From Streptomyces sp. NBC_01591 (lineage in GTDB: Bacteria; Actinomycetota; Actinomycetes; Streptomycetales; Streptomycetaceae): 64,000 nucleotides of DNA. Both the position numbers and the translations under genes were made by a program. Position 1 is the stretch's first letter. Every line of letters starts with the position of its first letter. Of this stretch, positions 54,894 through 62,728 are shown piece after piece. The notes below the pieces were generated by a model, which was given only the letters and a program-made list of their open reading frames with translations, made no database searches and was not told the DNA's origin. The stretch lies in NCBI RefSeq assembly GCF_035918155.1, contig NZ_CP109327.1, positions 8,060,001 through 8,124,000 of the forward strand, given 5' to 3'.

Positions 54894-55313
54894 ATGACCA
54901 TTGCACGGGAGATCATGCACGCCGATGCAACCTGCATCCAGGAGAACGAGACGCTGGAGGTCGCGGCGCGCCGGATGAGTGAGCTGGATGTCGGAGCGCT
55001 CCCGGTCTGCGGGCCGGACGACAGGCTCCACGGCATCGTTACCGACCGCGACATCGTGGTGAAGTGTCTCGCCAAAGGCAAAGACCCGAAGAGCATGACC
55101 GCGGGCATGCTCGAGCAGGGCAAACCGATCACCATTGACGCTGGGGCCAACACGGATGACGTTCTGCGGGCAATGGAGGAGCACAAGATCCGCAGGCTGC
55201 CGGTCATTGAGAACCATCGCCTGGTCGGCATGATCAGCGAGGCGGACCTCGCACGTCGCCTACCGGAGGAGCAGGTGGGCCACTTCGTCGAGGTCATTTG
55301 CGCCGCGAAGTGA
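54894..55313 (+). CDS. CBS-domain pair protein (Hrp1-like)
   Basis: A 139-residue protein consisting only of two CBS domains: AREIMHADATCIQENETLEV, LDVGALPVCGPDDRLHGIVT, DRDIVVKCLAKGKDP, then ITIDAGANTDDVLRAMEEHK and RLPVIENHRLVGMISEADLA. ATG 54894 is preceded by GAAGGAG at ideal spacing. It matches the size and layout of mycobacterial Hrp1, a DosR-regulon CBS protein. Intact. Ligand unknown. Confidence 0.88.
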   Translation: MTIAREIMHADATCIQENETLEVAARRMSELDVGALPVCGPDDRLHGIVTDRDIVVKCLAKGKDPKSMTAGMLEQGKPITIDAGANTDDVLRAMEEHKIRRLPVIENHRLVGMISEADLARRLPEEQVGHFVEVICAAK

Positions 55314-55353
55314 TCATCGGGGGTGACATCCCGGTGCCCCTAGCGGTGGTTTG

Positions 55354-55935
55354 TTAAGCCGGGGAGTAGAGGTCAAGCGGGTGGCCTGCGCCGACGGCGT
55401 TGATCAGGGCTTGGAGTTCCGGTGGTGGGGGTGCATTCGTCCAGGCTCGCCAGCATCGTTGGAGGCTGGTCCAGGGGTCGGGCCAGGCCCGGACGGCGCG
55501 TATTGCTTTGGCCAGCTGGCCGTGTGGGGCTGGTGGGGTCTGGTTGGGCCCCCTCTCGGGCCGGCTCGGTTCTTCGGGCGGCTCCGGTGGTGCTGTGCCG
55601 GGCGAAACCTCGGGTGGCGGACTGAACCAGGCGTCCCAACAGAACGAGAACGCGCAGGTGACCAGCGTCTGGTGGCGGCGGATGGCGGTGTCGGAGCGGA
55701 CCTGGAAGTCGGCCCACCCGAGTTCGTCCTTGACCTGCTTGTAGTTCTGCTCGATCCAGTGCCAGATGCCGTAGATCCGGACGACTTCGTGCAGGTCAGC
55801 GGCGGGTTCGGGACTATCGGCCTCGCGGGGGCCGCCGGGTCGGGGCAGGTCGGTGGCCAGGTACCAGGTGGCCTTCGCGGGCAGGGTGGCTGGGTCTGCG
55901 GTCGCCACGATCAGGCAGGTCGAGTTGTGCTTCAC
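55354..55935 (-). mobile_element. IS701-family transposase, C-terminal remnant
   Basis: About 193 minus-strand codons: STCLIVATADPATLPAKATW, DLHEVVRIYGIWHWIEQNYK, QVKDELGWADFQVRSDTAIR, then RRHQTLVTCAFSFCWDAWF and a Pro-rich tail ending DLYSPA. This is the last DDE segment (with the EQ-x-YKQ-x-KDELG catalytic Glu region) of an IS701-type transposase. The N-terminal half is missing. Its upstream end overlaps the IS630 fragment on the other strand. Confidence 0.82.
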
Positions 55936-56182
55936 CCCGACCTACGCCTCGTGGGCGAACCCCATCGAGGCCCACTTCGGACCGCTGAGACAGTTCACCA
56001 TCGCCAACTCCCACCACCCCAACCACACCGTGCAGACCCGGGCTCTGCACGCCTACCTGCGATGGCGCAACGCCAACGCCCGCCACCGCGACGTCCTGGC
56101 CGCCGAACGCAAGGAGCGTGCCCGCATCCGCAGCGAGAAGGGCCTCCGCTGGGGCGGCAGACCACTACCGGCCGCGGCCTGA
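55920..56182 (+). mobile_element. IS630-family transposase, C-terminal remnant
   Basis: The plus strand reads VELCFTPTYASWANPIEAHF, GPLRQFTIANSHHPNHT, HAYLRWRNANARHRDVLAAE, ending RWGGRPLPAAA and a stop at 56182. The N-P-I-E motif holds the catalytic Glu of the DDE_3 domain. The rest of the transposase is missing: the fragment starts where the IS701 remnant starts in the opposite direction. Confidence 0.8.
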
Positions 56183-56200
56183 CCACCCAACCCGGCGCCG

Positions 56201-56884
56201 CTAGGAGTTGGCAGCCTCGCCCAGGACGCGGGCGAGTTCGCGGGGGCGGGTGGCCATCGGCCAGTGGCCCGAGTCGAGGTCCACGTACTCAAGGTGAGTA
56301 GCGCGGGCGAGCTCAGGACTCTCACCGGCGGCGATCCACTCCTCGGCCTGGGCGGGGGTGAACTCGGGACAGACAACCACAACGGGGACGTCGAAGCGGC
56401 GCTCGTCGGTCAGGCGCACGACTCCCCTGGCGACCGCCTCGGGGACAGGAACGGCGGCGGACGCGAAGCGGTCCCGGGCCTGCTGGTCCAGGTCAGCGGC
56501 GTCCGCGCCCTCGAAAGGATCCCACCCCGGGAAGGGCATGGCGCCGCCCTCGATCGCGAAGTGATCGGCGTAGGCCCGCCCATCGGCGGCGGGGAAGCCG
56601 CCGATCAAGGCAACCTTGGCCACCTTCTCCGGTCGTGCGTCGCCAGCCAGCCAGGCCAGGGTCGATGCTGCGGAGTGCCCTACCACCAGAGGCTTTCCGG
56701 GCGCCGCGTCAACCGCGGCAAGCACTGCTGCCAGCTGGTCGTCAAGCGTCGCGGAGGCGGCGCCGTCACCCTGACCCGGGAGGGTGAGCGGCACGGGATG
56801 GTGGCCGAGCGTGGTGAGTTCGGGCACGACGTCGTCCCATGCGGATCCGTCGAGCCACAAGCCAGCGATGAGCAGGATGTCCAC
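56201..56884 (-). CDS. Alpha/beta-fold hydrolase
   Basis: A 227-residue hydrolase: LLIAGLWLDGSAWDDVVPEL (oxyanion region), nucleophile elbow VVGHSAASTLAWLAG with Ser at ~70, FDVPVVVVCPEFTPAQAEEW and the catalytic His in DLDSGHWPMATRPREL. It starts at GTG 56884. The protein is short for the fold but complete. It stands between IS fragments, so its original operon is not visible. Substrate unknown; similar proteins act on esters or lactones. Confidence 0.88.
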   Translation of the reverse strand: MDILLIAGLWLDGSAWDDVVPELTTLGHHPVPLTLPGQGDGAASATLDDQLAAVLAAVDAAPGKPLVVGHSAASTLAWLAGDARPEKVAKVALIGGFPAADGRAYADHFAIEGGAMPFPGWDPFEGADAADLDQQARDRFASAAVPVPEAVARGVVRLTDERRFDVPVVVVCPEFTPAQAEEWIAAGESPELARATHLEYVDLDSGHWPMATRPRELARVLGEAANS

Positions 56885-57024
56885 GGTGGTTCTCCCGGAG
56901 AGTCGTCAGATCTGGTTGCCGGCACGCTACCGGGAGGCTCTGACACCGGGCTCCGGTCAGACTGCGATCTTTGAAAACTGCGGCTCGACCCAACCCAACC
57001 CGGCGAACCTACGCGGTCACAGCA

Positions 57025-57640
57025 CTAGACCTCGATGTTCCGCTGCCGTCCGGATCTGCGCAGGGCGGCCCGCAGTTGGGCACGGGGCAAGCGGGCGGCG
57101 GTGTGCGGGTCGGTGCCACGGCGAGGACCGCGCGGGCCTCCCGGGAGTCCAGGCCCACGCCACGGACGGCGAAGGCCGGGAGGGCGGCCGGGTAGTACTG
57201 CTTGAGGTGCGAGCGCAGCTGGTTGTTGAGCTGGGCGCGGTTCCACACCGTGTCCTGCTGGGCGCGGGCGAGAACGGCGATCGCCCGTACCAGTTCGGAG
57301 TCGGCGGGCAGCGGCCGGTGCACGTCGGCGTGGTCGGACTTCGCGCGGGCGCTGCGGTGCCGCTCGCGGTAGCGTGCCACGGCCATCGAGTTGATCGAGT
57401 ACATCTTGCGGCCGGTGGTGCGCAGGCAGGCGAACAGCAGGCCGCGGGCGGTCTCCACCGCGACCGGCATCGGGGCTTGAGCGCAGTCACCGGCTTCAGC
57501 GAGCAGGGCAAGCAGCTGGCGGAAACCGTCCGCGTCGTCCTTGATGCGCTGCTTGGCGACCAGCTTTCCCGTCTCGTCGACCAGCGCCACGTCGTGGTGG
57601 TCTTCCGCCCAGTCGATCCCAGGTGATTGTCAACTTCAAG
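57025..57640 (-). mobile_element. IS110-family transposase, N-terminal remnant
   Basis: Minus frames read GIDWAEDHHDVALVDETGKL, LAEAGDCAQAPMPVAVETAR, YSINSMAVARYRERH, RSARAKSDHADVHRPLPADS and QLNNQLRSHLKQYYPA. This is the DEDD (RuvC-like) domain of IS110 transposases. A frameshift near 57130 precedes QLRAALRRSGRQRNIE. The C-terminal Ser-containing Tnp_20 domain is absent. Confidence 0.82.
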
Positions 57641-58078
57641 CTCCCTACTCTTCGTGCTCGTCCTGGTGTGAGCCTGTGCAGGGCGCGCCGCGACCTAATA
57701 GGAGGGCTCGATGGCCCGACATCCGATGAGCAGTTCGCAGCCCCAGCTCCCCGCACGGTCCCCGGTCTCTGGAGGGAGCTCGACGGCTCGCGTGGTGAGG
57801 GAGAGGTGGCCGTACGGACGGCTCAGGTCACGATCACGACGCCATCATGGACTTGTGCGACACGCTCCGGCAGGTGCACGGTGACGGGGCCCTCTGCCTG
57901 TGGAGAGGAGTCCGGCTCCAGGTCTTGAGTAGGGGGCACCCGTCACCGTGCACAGCTATTAGGTCTTGAGCATTGCTCGTGCGAGGCAGGGGGGACAGTC
58001 GAGCACGTCTGATCCCTTTAATATTCGCGATCGCAAGCTGGTGCGAGTCCGCCCCGTCATCAGCTTTGCGGGTGTTGG
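57641..58078. other. Spacer before gnd, mostly without recognised genes
   Basis: 438 bp between the IS110 remnant and the stop of gnd. Apart from the small open frame at 57711-57884 I recognise nothing; the right part is AT-richer (for example TTTAATATTCGCGATCGC near 58016) and may hold a terminator or degenerate DNA. Confidence 0.45.
57711..57884 (+). CDS. Possible small protein (57 aa)
   Basis: ATG 57711 is preceded by a near-perfect ribosome-binding site AGGAGG with a 5-base gap. The frame codes 57 residues starting MARHPMSSSQPQLPARSP and becoming Arg-rich (GRLRSRSRRHHG). I recognise no domain. The ribosome-binding site is the only positive argument, and chance is a fair alternative in GC-rich DNA. 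Confidence 0.25.
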   Translation: MARHPMSSSQPQLPARSPVSGGSSTARVVRERWPYGRLRSRSRRHHGLVRHAPAGAR

Positions 58079-59518
58079 TCAGCTTTCGACTTCAGTTTTG
58101 TCGCCGCCCCAGATGGTGTGGAAGGCGCCGACGCGGTCGATGCGGTGGTAGGTGTGTGCGCCGAAGTAGTCGCGCTGGCCTTGGGTGAGGGCGGCGGGGA
58201 GGCGGTCGGCGCGGAGAGAGTCGTAGTAGGCGAGGGCGGCGGCGAAGGCGGGGGTGGGGACGCCCTGGGTAGCGGCGGTGGCGATCACGGTGCGCCAGTC
58301 GTTCTGTGCGGCGGCGATCTCTTCGGCGAAGCTCTTGTCGGAGAGGAGGCTCGGCATCTGCGACTGGGCCTCGTAGGCGCTGGTGATCCTGTCGAGGAAC
58401 GCGGCCCGGATGATGCATCCGCCGCGCCAGATCGCGGCGACCTTCCCGAGGTTGATGTCCCAATCGTATTGCTCGCTGCCGGCCGCGATCTCGTGGAAAC
58501 CCTGGGTATAGGCGACGATTTTCGAGGCATACAGTGCCTGCTCGACCTGGTCGGCGAATGCCGCCGCCTCGTCCTCGCCGAGTTTGCGGGCGGTCGGTCC
58601 GGCGAGGTGGCGTGAGGCATCACGGAGGGCGGCGTGGCCGGAGACGGAGCGGGCGAAGACGGCCTCGGCGATGCCGGAGACGGGAACGCCCAGGTCGAGG
58701 GCGACTTGCACGGTCCAACGGCCGGTGCCCTTCTGCTCCGCCTGGTCGAGCACAACATCCACGAAGGGCTTACCGGTCGACGCATCGACATGCGAGAGCA
58801 CTTCTGCTGTGATCTCGATGAGGTACGAGTCGAGGCGCCCGGTGTTCCAGACGCGGAAGATGTCCGCGATCTGCGCGGGGGAGTATCCGGCCACGTCGCG
58901 GAGCAACTGGTAGGCCTCGCCGATGAGCTGCATGTCCGCGTACTCGATGCCGTTATGCGTCATCTTTACAAAGTGTCCGGCGCCGTCAGGACCGATATAT
59001 GTGACGCACGGGGCGCCGTCCTTGGCCTTCGCGGAGATCTTTTCCAGCATCGGCCCAAGCGAGTCATAAGATTCTTTGCTGCCGCCTGGCATGATGCTCG
59101 GTCCGTTGAGTGCGCCTTCTTCGCCGCCGGAGACGCCGGTGCCGACGAAGTGGACGCCCTGCTCGCGCAACTCGCGCTCTCGGCGGCGCGTGTCTGCGAA
59201 GTGCGCGTTGCCTCCGTCGATGATGACGTCGCCGGGCTCCAAGAGAGGCGTGAACTCCGCGATCACTGCGTCCGTGGCCTCTCCGGCCTTCACCATGACG
59301 ACCAGACGTCGTGGCCTTTCCAGAGCTGCCACGAATTCCTCGGCACTCTCGGTCGCGATGAAATCACCCTCATCGCCAAACTGTTCGACGAGTTCGTGGG
59401 TGCGAGCGGCCGTGCGGTTGTGTACAGCAACGGTGTATCCATTGCGTGCGAAATTCCGGGCCAGGTTGCGCCCCATGACGGCAAGTCCTGTGACACCGAT
59501 CTGCGCTGTGCTGCTCAT
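58079..59518 (-). CDS. gnd: 6-phosphogluconate dehydrogenase, decarboxylating (probable chimera)
   Basis: A full-length 479-residue enzyme of the pentose phosphate pathway. It has the NADP-binding start IGVTGLAVMGRNLARNFARN, VSGGEEGALNGPSIMPGG, catalytic Lys in GHFVKMTHNGIEY, VLDQAEQKGTGRWT and a C terminus with YFGAHTYHRID. Codons 1 to ~188 use many A/T-ending codons (GTT, GCT, TTT, GAT), whereas the rest is strongly GC-ending. The change coincides with where the stranded gnd half at 61366-61941 ends. I infer that the 5' half came with the integrated element and the 3' half is native. Confidence 0.93.
   Translation of the reverse strand: MSSTAQIGVTGLAVMGRNLARNFARNGYTVAVHNRTAARTHELVEQFGDEGDFIATESAEEFVAALERPRRLVVMVKAGEATDAVIAEFTPLLEPGDVIIDGGNAHFADTRRRERELREQGVHFVGTGVSGGEEGALNGPSIMPGGSKESYDSLGPMLEKISAKAKDGAPCVTYIGPDGAGHFVKMTHNGIEYADMQLIGEAYQLLRDVAGYSPAQIADIFRVWNTGRLDSYLIEITAEVLSHVDASTGKPFVDVVLDQAEQKGTGRWTVQVALDLGVPVSGIAEAVFARSVSGHAALRDASRHLAGPTARKLGEDEAAAFADQVEQALYASKIVAYTQGFHEIAAGSEQYDWDINLGKVAAIWRGGCIIRAAFLDRITSAYEAQSQMPSLLSDKSFAEEIAAAQNDWRTVIATAATQGVPTPAFAAALAYYDSLRADRLPAALTQGQRDYFGAHTYHRIDRVGAFHTIWGGDKTEVES
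58928..58962. other. Probable attachment site (left junction, inside gnd)
   Basis: Around codon 188-195 of gnd the plus strand reads CATGTCCGCGTACTCG then ATGCCGTTATG. It aligns imperfectly with 61350-61381 (CGGCTCCGCCATACTACG, CGACGTTGTG) at the right end of the element. The codon-usage break in gnd lies here. The exact core cannot be fixed by eye. Confidence 0.55.
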
Positions 59519-59946
59519 TGCGGCTCTGCCTGCTTCCGGTTTCGTGGTCTTCGGCAGTTCGGCCGACCACCATGATGGAACGGGCTACCGAGCCTACGAG
59601 GTACAGACGATCGTGGACTGGGAGGCTGTCATGGTGTCGCCAATGTTCCCCGGATGGACGTCCGCACTCTTTGGTACGACCGTTTGTTCCGTGCGGAGCG
59701 CGGTCCGGGGTGCCACATTCAGGCCTGGCGCGGAGACGCGCAGCTGGCGCGTGTTACGGCACCGTGCAGTGGTGATCTCTGAGGGCGAATCGCACGGCGG
59801 CGTCGCGCTCGCGGGCAGGCCGGTGCCCGTCCAGATCGTCCGGACCCTCGTAGTTCGTCGGCTGCGTCTGCCTCCATGGTGAGGGTGACTTGGTGCGGCC
59901 GAAGAGTGCGTGTATACCGGGTTTCGGACCAAGTGAGGAGAAGTGA
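59519..59946. promoter_or_regulatory. Divergent spacer between element-borne gnd and xis
   Basis: 428 bp with no recognised gene. It must supply the promoter that now drives gnd (left end) and the promoter and GAGGAG ribosome-binding site of the excisionase-like gene (right end). Confidence 0.5.
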
Positions 59947-60121
59947 ATGGAGCGTTGTTACATCGGAGTCGCCAGCGCAGCGGTCTATCTGGACATGACG
60001 GAACGTTGGATGTACCGAAGAGTCCCGAAGGCACGGCATCCCTAGGTACTACTTCGGGGGCAAACTGAAGTTCAAGGTGGCCGACCTCGACCGGTGGGCC
60101 CAACAGCAGAAGACCGCATGA
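59947..60121 (+). pseudogene. Excisionase-like HTH protein, frameshifted
   Basis: ATG 59947 after GAGGAGAAGTGA reads MERCYIGVASAAVYLDMTER, WMYRRVP and stops soon after at 60044. The adjacent frame continues IPRYYFGGKLKFKVADLDRW, AQQQKTA to a TGA at 60119-60121. Joined, they make a ~57-residue MerR/Xis-type winged helix. One base appears to be missing near 60030. Position next to, and convergent with, the integrase supports an excisionase identity. Confidence 0.7.
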
Positions 60122-60146
60122 AGGGCCGGGCGCAAGCCCGGCCCTT
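60121..60146. terminator. Strong bidirectional terminator between xis and int
   Basis: AAGGGCCGGGC-GCAA-GCCCGGCCCTT is a perfect 11-bp stem with a 4-base loop. It starts at the xis stop codon, is followed by CGTCTTT, and lies 15 bp before the stop of the convergent integrase. Runs of A and T on either side suit termination in both directions. Confidence 0.9.
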
Positions 60147-60160
60147 CGTCTTTAAGCGCT

Positions 60161-61306
60161 TCACAGTCCCTCGTTGAGGAGCCGAGCCGCCCGACCTACC
60201 GAGGCTGGCATGAGGTGGCGGTAGATCCTGAAAGTCATGTTGATGTTGCTGTGCCCCATCCACTCTGCGACGTCGGTGATCGGAACACCCTTGGAGAGGC
60301 AGTTCGAGGCGAAGAAGTGTCGCAGTGAATACGGGTTGAGCTTTCGGGTGATGCCAGCCTTCTTCCTTGCTGACCACCACTGGTACTGCATGGTTGAGTA
60401 TCCCCAGTGCGGGGATCGTTGTGTGCGGATGAGATAACCGTTCTCGTCCACTCCCTTGTTCTTTGCATAGGTGAGAACCGAGTCGCGCACGGTGGCCGGC
60501 AGTGGAGACTCGTGGAATTCTCCTGGCTTTCGGCGCTTGAGACGCGCGGGTCGGCGTGTCCTGCCATCGATCTGCTCGGTGATGCGGTACACGTCGTCAG
60601 CCACAAGACGTTCCAGGTTCGCGGCGTAGGCTTCTCCGTTGCGTAGCCCGCAGCCGTGCATGAGGTCGATGACCAAGCGCAGCTCCTCGCTCCCTTCCTC
60701 CTTGAGCGCGCGGATCTCGTCCAAGGTAGGGATGGTGATCTTGCGTGGGATGTACTCGGGGGAGACGACGCCAATAAACGGGTCCTCCGCTATACCTCCG
60801 CGGCGATAGGCATCCAGCAAGATCTTCTTGAGGGTGTCGTAGGCGTTCTGCTGGGCGCCCAATCCGACCGACCGCTCTTCCATCGACATGATGAAGTCGT
60901 CGATCACCGTCGAGGTGAACGTGTTGATCCGACGGGATTCCAGGACGGGGAGCACCTGATTCTTCAGGACCTGGTCCACCGTACGGACGCTGCCAGGCGT
61001 GTAATGACGCTGCCGGGTCAGCCATGAGGCCGCGTACGGACCGAATCGGTGCCGACCTGTCTCGCGCTGGGACGCGGCCTGCCGCTCTGGTGTGTGGCGC
61101 TTCTCGTTGTAGACCTTCGTCAGACGGTCGAGGGCATCCTGCTGGGTGGTGAACCCAGTCTCTTCGCGCTGGCGGCCCGTCCCGTCGCGGTATCGGACGA
61201 CGTACGGATGTGCACAGCGGTTTTGACGGGTGCAGCGGCAGTTCTTGAAGAAGCTTGCCCATGCCGCGAACGAGCGGGGTTGCCATGGTGCGTTTTCCTG
61301 ACTCAT
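60161..61306 (-). CDS. int: Tyrosine recombinase (site-specific integrase)
   Basis: A 381-residue phage/ICE-type integrase. The N-terminal arm-binding and SAM-like core domain reads RHYTPGSVRTVDQVLKNQVL and AYDTLKKILLDAYRRGGIAE. The catalytic domain shows Arg in MHGCGLRNGEAYA, the Lys region and H-x-x-R in SLRHFFAS. It ends with GH in WMGHSNINMTFR and the nucleophile Tyr in IYRHLMP. Start 61306 (MSQENAPW) is chosen. It lies ~45 bp inside the right junction, the usual place for the gene that recognises attP. All catalytic residues appear present. Confidence 0.93.
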   Translation of the reverse strand: MSQENAPWQPRSFAAWASFFKNCRCTRQNRCAHPYVVRYRDGTGRQREETGFTTQQDALDRLTKVYNEKRHTPERQAASQRETGRHRFGPYAASWLTRQRHYTPGSVRTVDQVLKNQVLPVLESRRINTFTSTVIDDFIMSMEERSVGLGAQQNAYDTLKKILLDAYRRGGIAEDPFIGVVSPEYIPRKITIPTLDEIRALKEEGSEELRLVIDLMHGCGLRNGEAYAANLERLVADDVYRITEQIDGRTRRPARLKRRKPGEFHESPLPATVRDSVLTYAKNKGVDENGYLIRTQRSPHWGYSTMQYQWWSARKKAGITRKLNPYSLRHFFASNCLSKGVPITDVAEWMGHSNINMTFRIYRHLMPASVGRAARLLNEGL

Positions 61307-61349
61307 GCTGGGTGTTTGCTGACTGGGCACCCGTGAGCATGGCCCTGAA

Positions 61350-61381
61350 CTGCGGCTCCGCCATACTACGCGACGTTGTGG
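61350..61381. other. Probable attachment site (right junction)
   Basis: This is where the stranded gnd half stops matching 6-phosphogluconate dehydrogenase (after GHFVKMVHN). The sequence here resembles the left junction at 58928-58962 with substitutions and a one-base gap. Confidence 0.55.
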
Positions 61382-61941
61382 ACCATCTTCACGAAGTGCC
61401 CGGCCCCGTCCGGACCGATGTGGGTGGTGCAGGGGGTGCCGTCCTTCGCCTTGGCGGCGATCTTCTCCAGCAACGGCCCCAGCGACTCGTACGACTCGTC
61501 CGCACCGCCCGGCATGATGCTCGGCCCGTTCAGCGCGCCCTCCTCGCCGCCCGAGATGCCGACGCCGACGAAGTGGATCCCGCGCTCGCGCAGCGCCTTC
61601 TCCCGCCGGCGGGTGTCCTCGAAGTGCGCGTTGCCGCCGTCGATGATGACGTCGCCCTCTTCGACGAGCGGGGCGAACTCCTGGATCACGGCATCGGTGG
61701 GATCGCCCGCCTTCACCATGATGACGAGCCGACGCGGACGTTCCAGCGCCGCGACGAACTCCTCCGGCGTGTGCGCGGGGACGAAGGAGCCCTCGCCGCC
61801 GAACTTCTCCACCAGGGCGTCCGTTTTCGCGGTGGTCCGGTTGTGCACCGCGACGGTGAAGCCGTTGCGGGCGAAGTTGCGCGCGAGGTTGCGGCCCATG
61901 ACCGCGAGCCCTGTGACGCCGATCTGTGCAGTGCCGCTCAT
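61366..61941 (-). pseudogene. gnd: Native gnd, stranded 5' half
   Basis: 191 codons from ATG 61941 (MSGTAQIGVTGLAVMGRNLA) to GHFVKMVHN followed by VA and a stop. The NADP domain is complete and strongly GC-ending in codon use, like the host. The sequence is about as long as the replaced part of the full gnd gene. It lacks the all-alpha substrate and dimer domain, so it is inactive; it was separated from its 3' half by the integrated element. Its original promoter remains upstream. Confidence 0.85.
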
Positions 61942-61968
61942 GTGTGTGCTCTGCAATCTGTCTCGGGG

Positions 61969-62002
61969 ATGCCGGGATCTTCAGGAATGCCGGGATCTTC
62001 AG
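61969..62002. repeat. Tandem 16-bp repeat in the gnd leader
   Basis: ATGCCGGGATCTTCAG occurs at 61969-61984 and 61987-62002, separated by two bases, 28 bp upstream of the native gnd start. Possibly a regulatory leader; no function assigned. Confidence 0.6.
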
Positions 62003-62080
62003 TATGGATACGGGGCGCGGGAACGGCCTGTTCGGCATCGTCCGGACGGACCGTCAACCGGCCTGTGTATATTAGGAAAC

Positions 62081-62099
62081 TACCTAGGGTGTCTAGGTA
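62081..62099. promoter_or_regulatory. TetR operator candidate
   Basis: TACCTAG-GGTGT-CTAGGTA, a perfect 7-bp inverted repeat with a 5-bp centre, 21 bp upstream of the TetR start. Position and symmetry fit autoregulation of the TetR-hydrolase operon. Confidence 0.75.
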
Positions 62100-62119
62100 T
62101 TCTTCGACGGAGGTGGCGG

Positions 62120-62728
62120 ATGGTTCGCGCGGGTCTCACGACCGAACGCGTGGTGGTGGCTGCGGCCGATCTGGCCGACTCCATCGGCTTCGACAAGGTC
62201 ACGATCTCCGCGCTGGCCCGCGGCTTCGGGGTCAAGGACGCCAGCCTGTATTCGCACGTCAGGAATCTGCACGACCTGCGTACCCGGGTCGCGCTGCTGG
62301 CCGCCGGAGAGTTCATCGACCGGATCGGCGCCGCCGTGGCGGGCCGGGCCGGGAAGGACGCCCTGGTCGCGTTCGCCGATGCCTACCGGGCCTTCGCGCT
62401 GGAGCGGCCCGGACGGTACGCGGCGACGCAGATGCGGGTCGACCCCGCGATCGTCGCCCAGTCGTCCGCGTACCACCGCACCATCGAGACCACCGGCGCG
62501 ATGCTGCGTGCCTACGGCCTGGCAGAGCCCGATCTCACGGACGCGGTACGGCTGTTGCGCAGCACCTTCCACGGCTACTGCGCCCTGGAGGCGAGCGGGG
62601 GCTTCGGTGCGCCCCGCGATGTGCAGACGTCCTGGGAGCGGTCCGTCGAGGCCCTGCACTTCCTGCTGGAGCACTGGCCGTCCGCGACGGGTGAGAAGAC
62701 GAACGAGGGGGAGAGCGACCATGGCTGA
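62120..62728 (+). CDS. TetR-family transcriptional regulator (TetR_C_33/WHG type)
   Basis: A 202-residue regulator. The HTH is in TTERVVVAAADLADSIGFDK, VTISALARGFGVKDASLYSH. The C-terminal domain features YRAFALERPGRYAATQMR and LLRSTFHGYCALEASGGFG, the WHG-type ligand domain. ATG 62120 after GGAGGTGG. It overlaps the hydrolase gene by 8 bp, so they form an operon controlled by the palindrome upstream. Confidence 0.9.
   Translation: MVRAGLTTERVVVAAADLADSIGFDKVTISALARGFGVKDASLYSHVRNLHDLRTRVALLAAGEFIDRIGAAVAGRAGKDALVAFADAYRAFALERPGRYAATQMRVDPAIVAQSSAYHRTIETTGAMLRAYGLAEPDLTDAVRLLRSTFHGYCALEASGGFGAPRDVQTSWERSVEALHFLLEHWPSATGEKTNEGESDHG

Larger units (their letters stand above)
58950..61375. mobile_element. 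Integrative element inserted in gnd (int, xis and donor gnd 5' half)
   Basis: This 2.4-kb segment separates the native 5' half of gnd (61366-61941) from the 3' half (58079-~58950). Inside are a replacement 5' part of gnd with its own upstream region, a small HTH excisionase-like frame and a tyrosine integrase directed toward the left. Base composition is visibly lower in GC than the surroundings. No replication, transfer or phage structural gene is present, so it is a minimal or degraded element. Confidence 0.75.

Noticed and set aside
3247..57640. Explaining all frameshifts as sequencing errors
   Set aside because: Many broken genes also lack 70-800 codons and are fused to unrelated sequence, while sizeable genes outside the decayed stretches (MocR, LacI, ABC operon, integrase, gnd) are intact. 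Single-base cases at 3450, 44290 and 60030 remain open.
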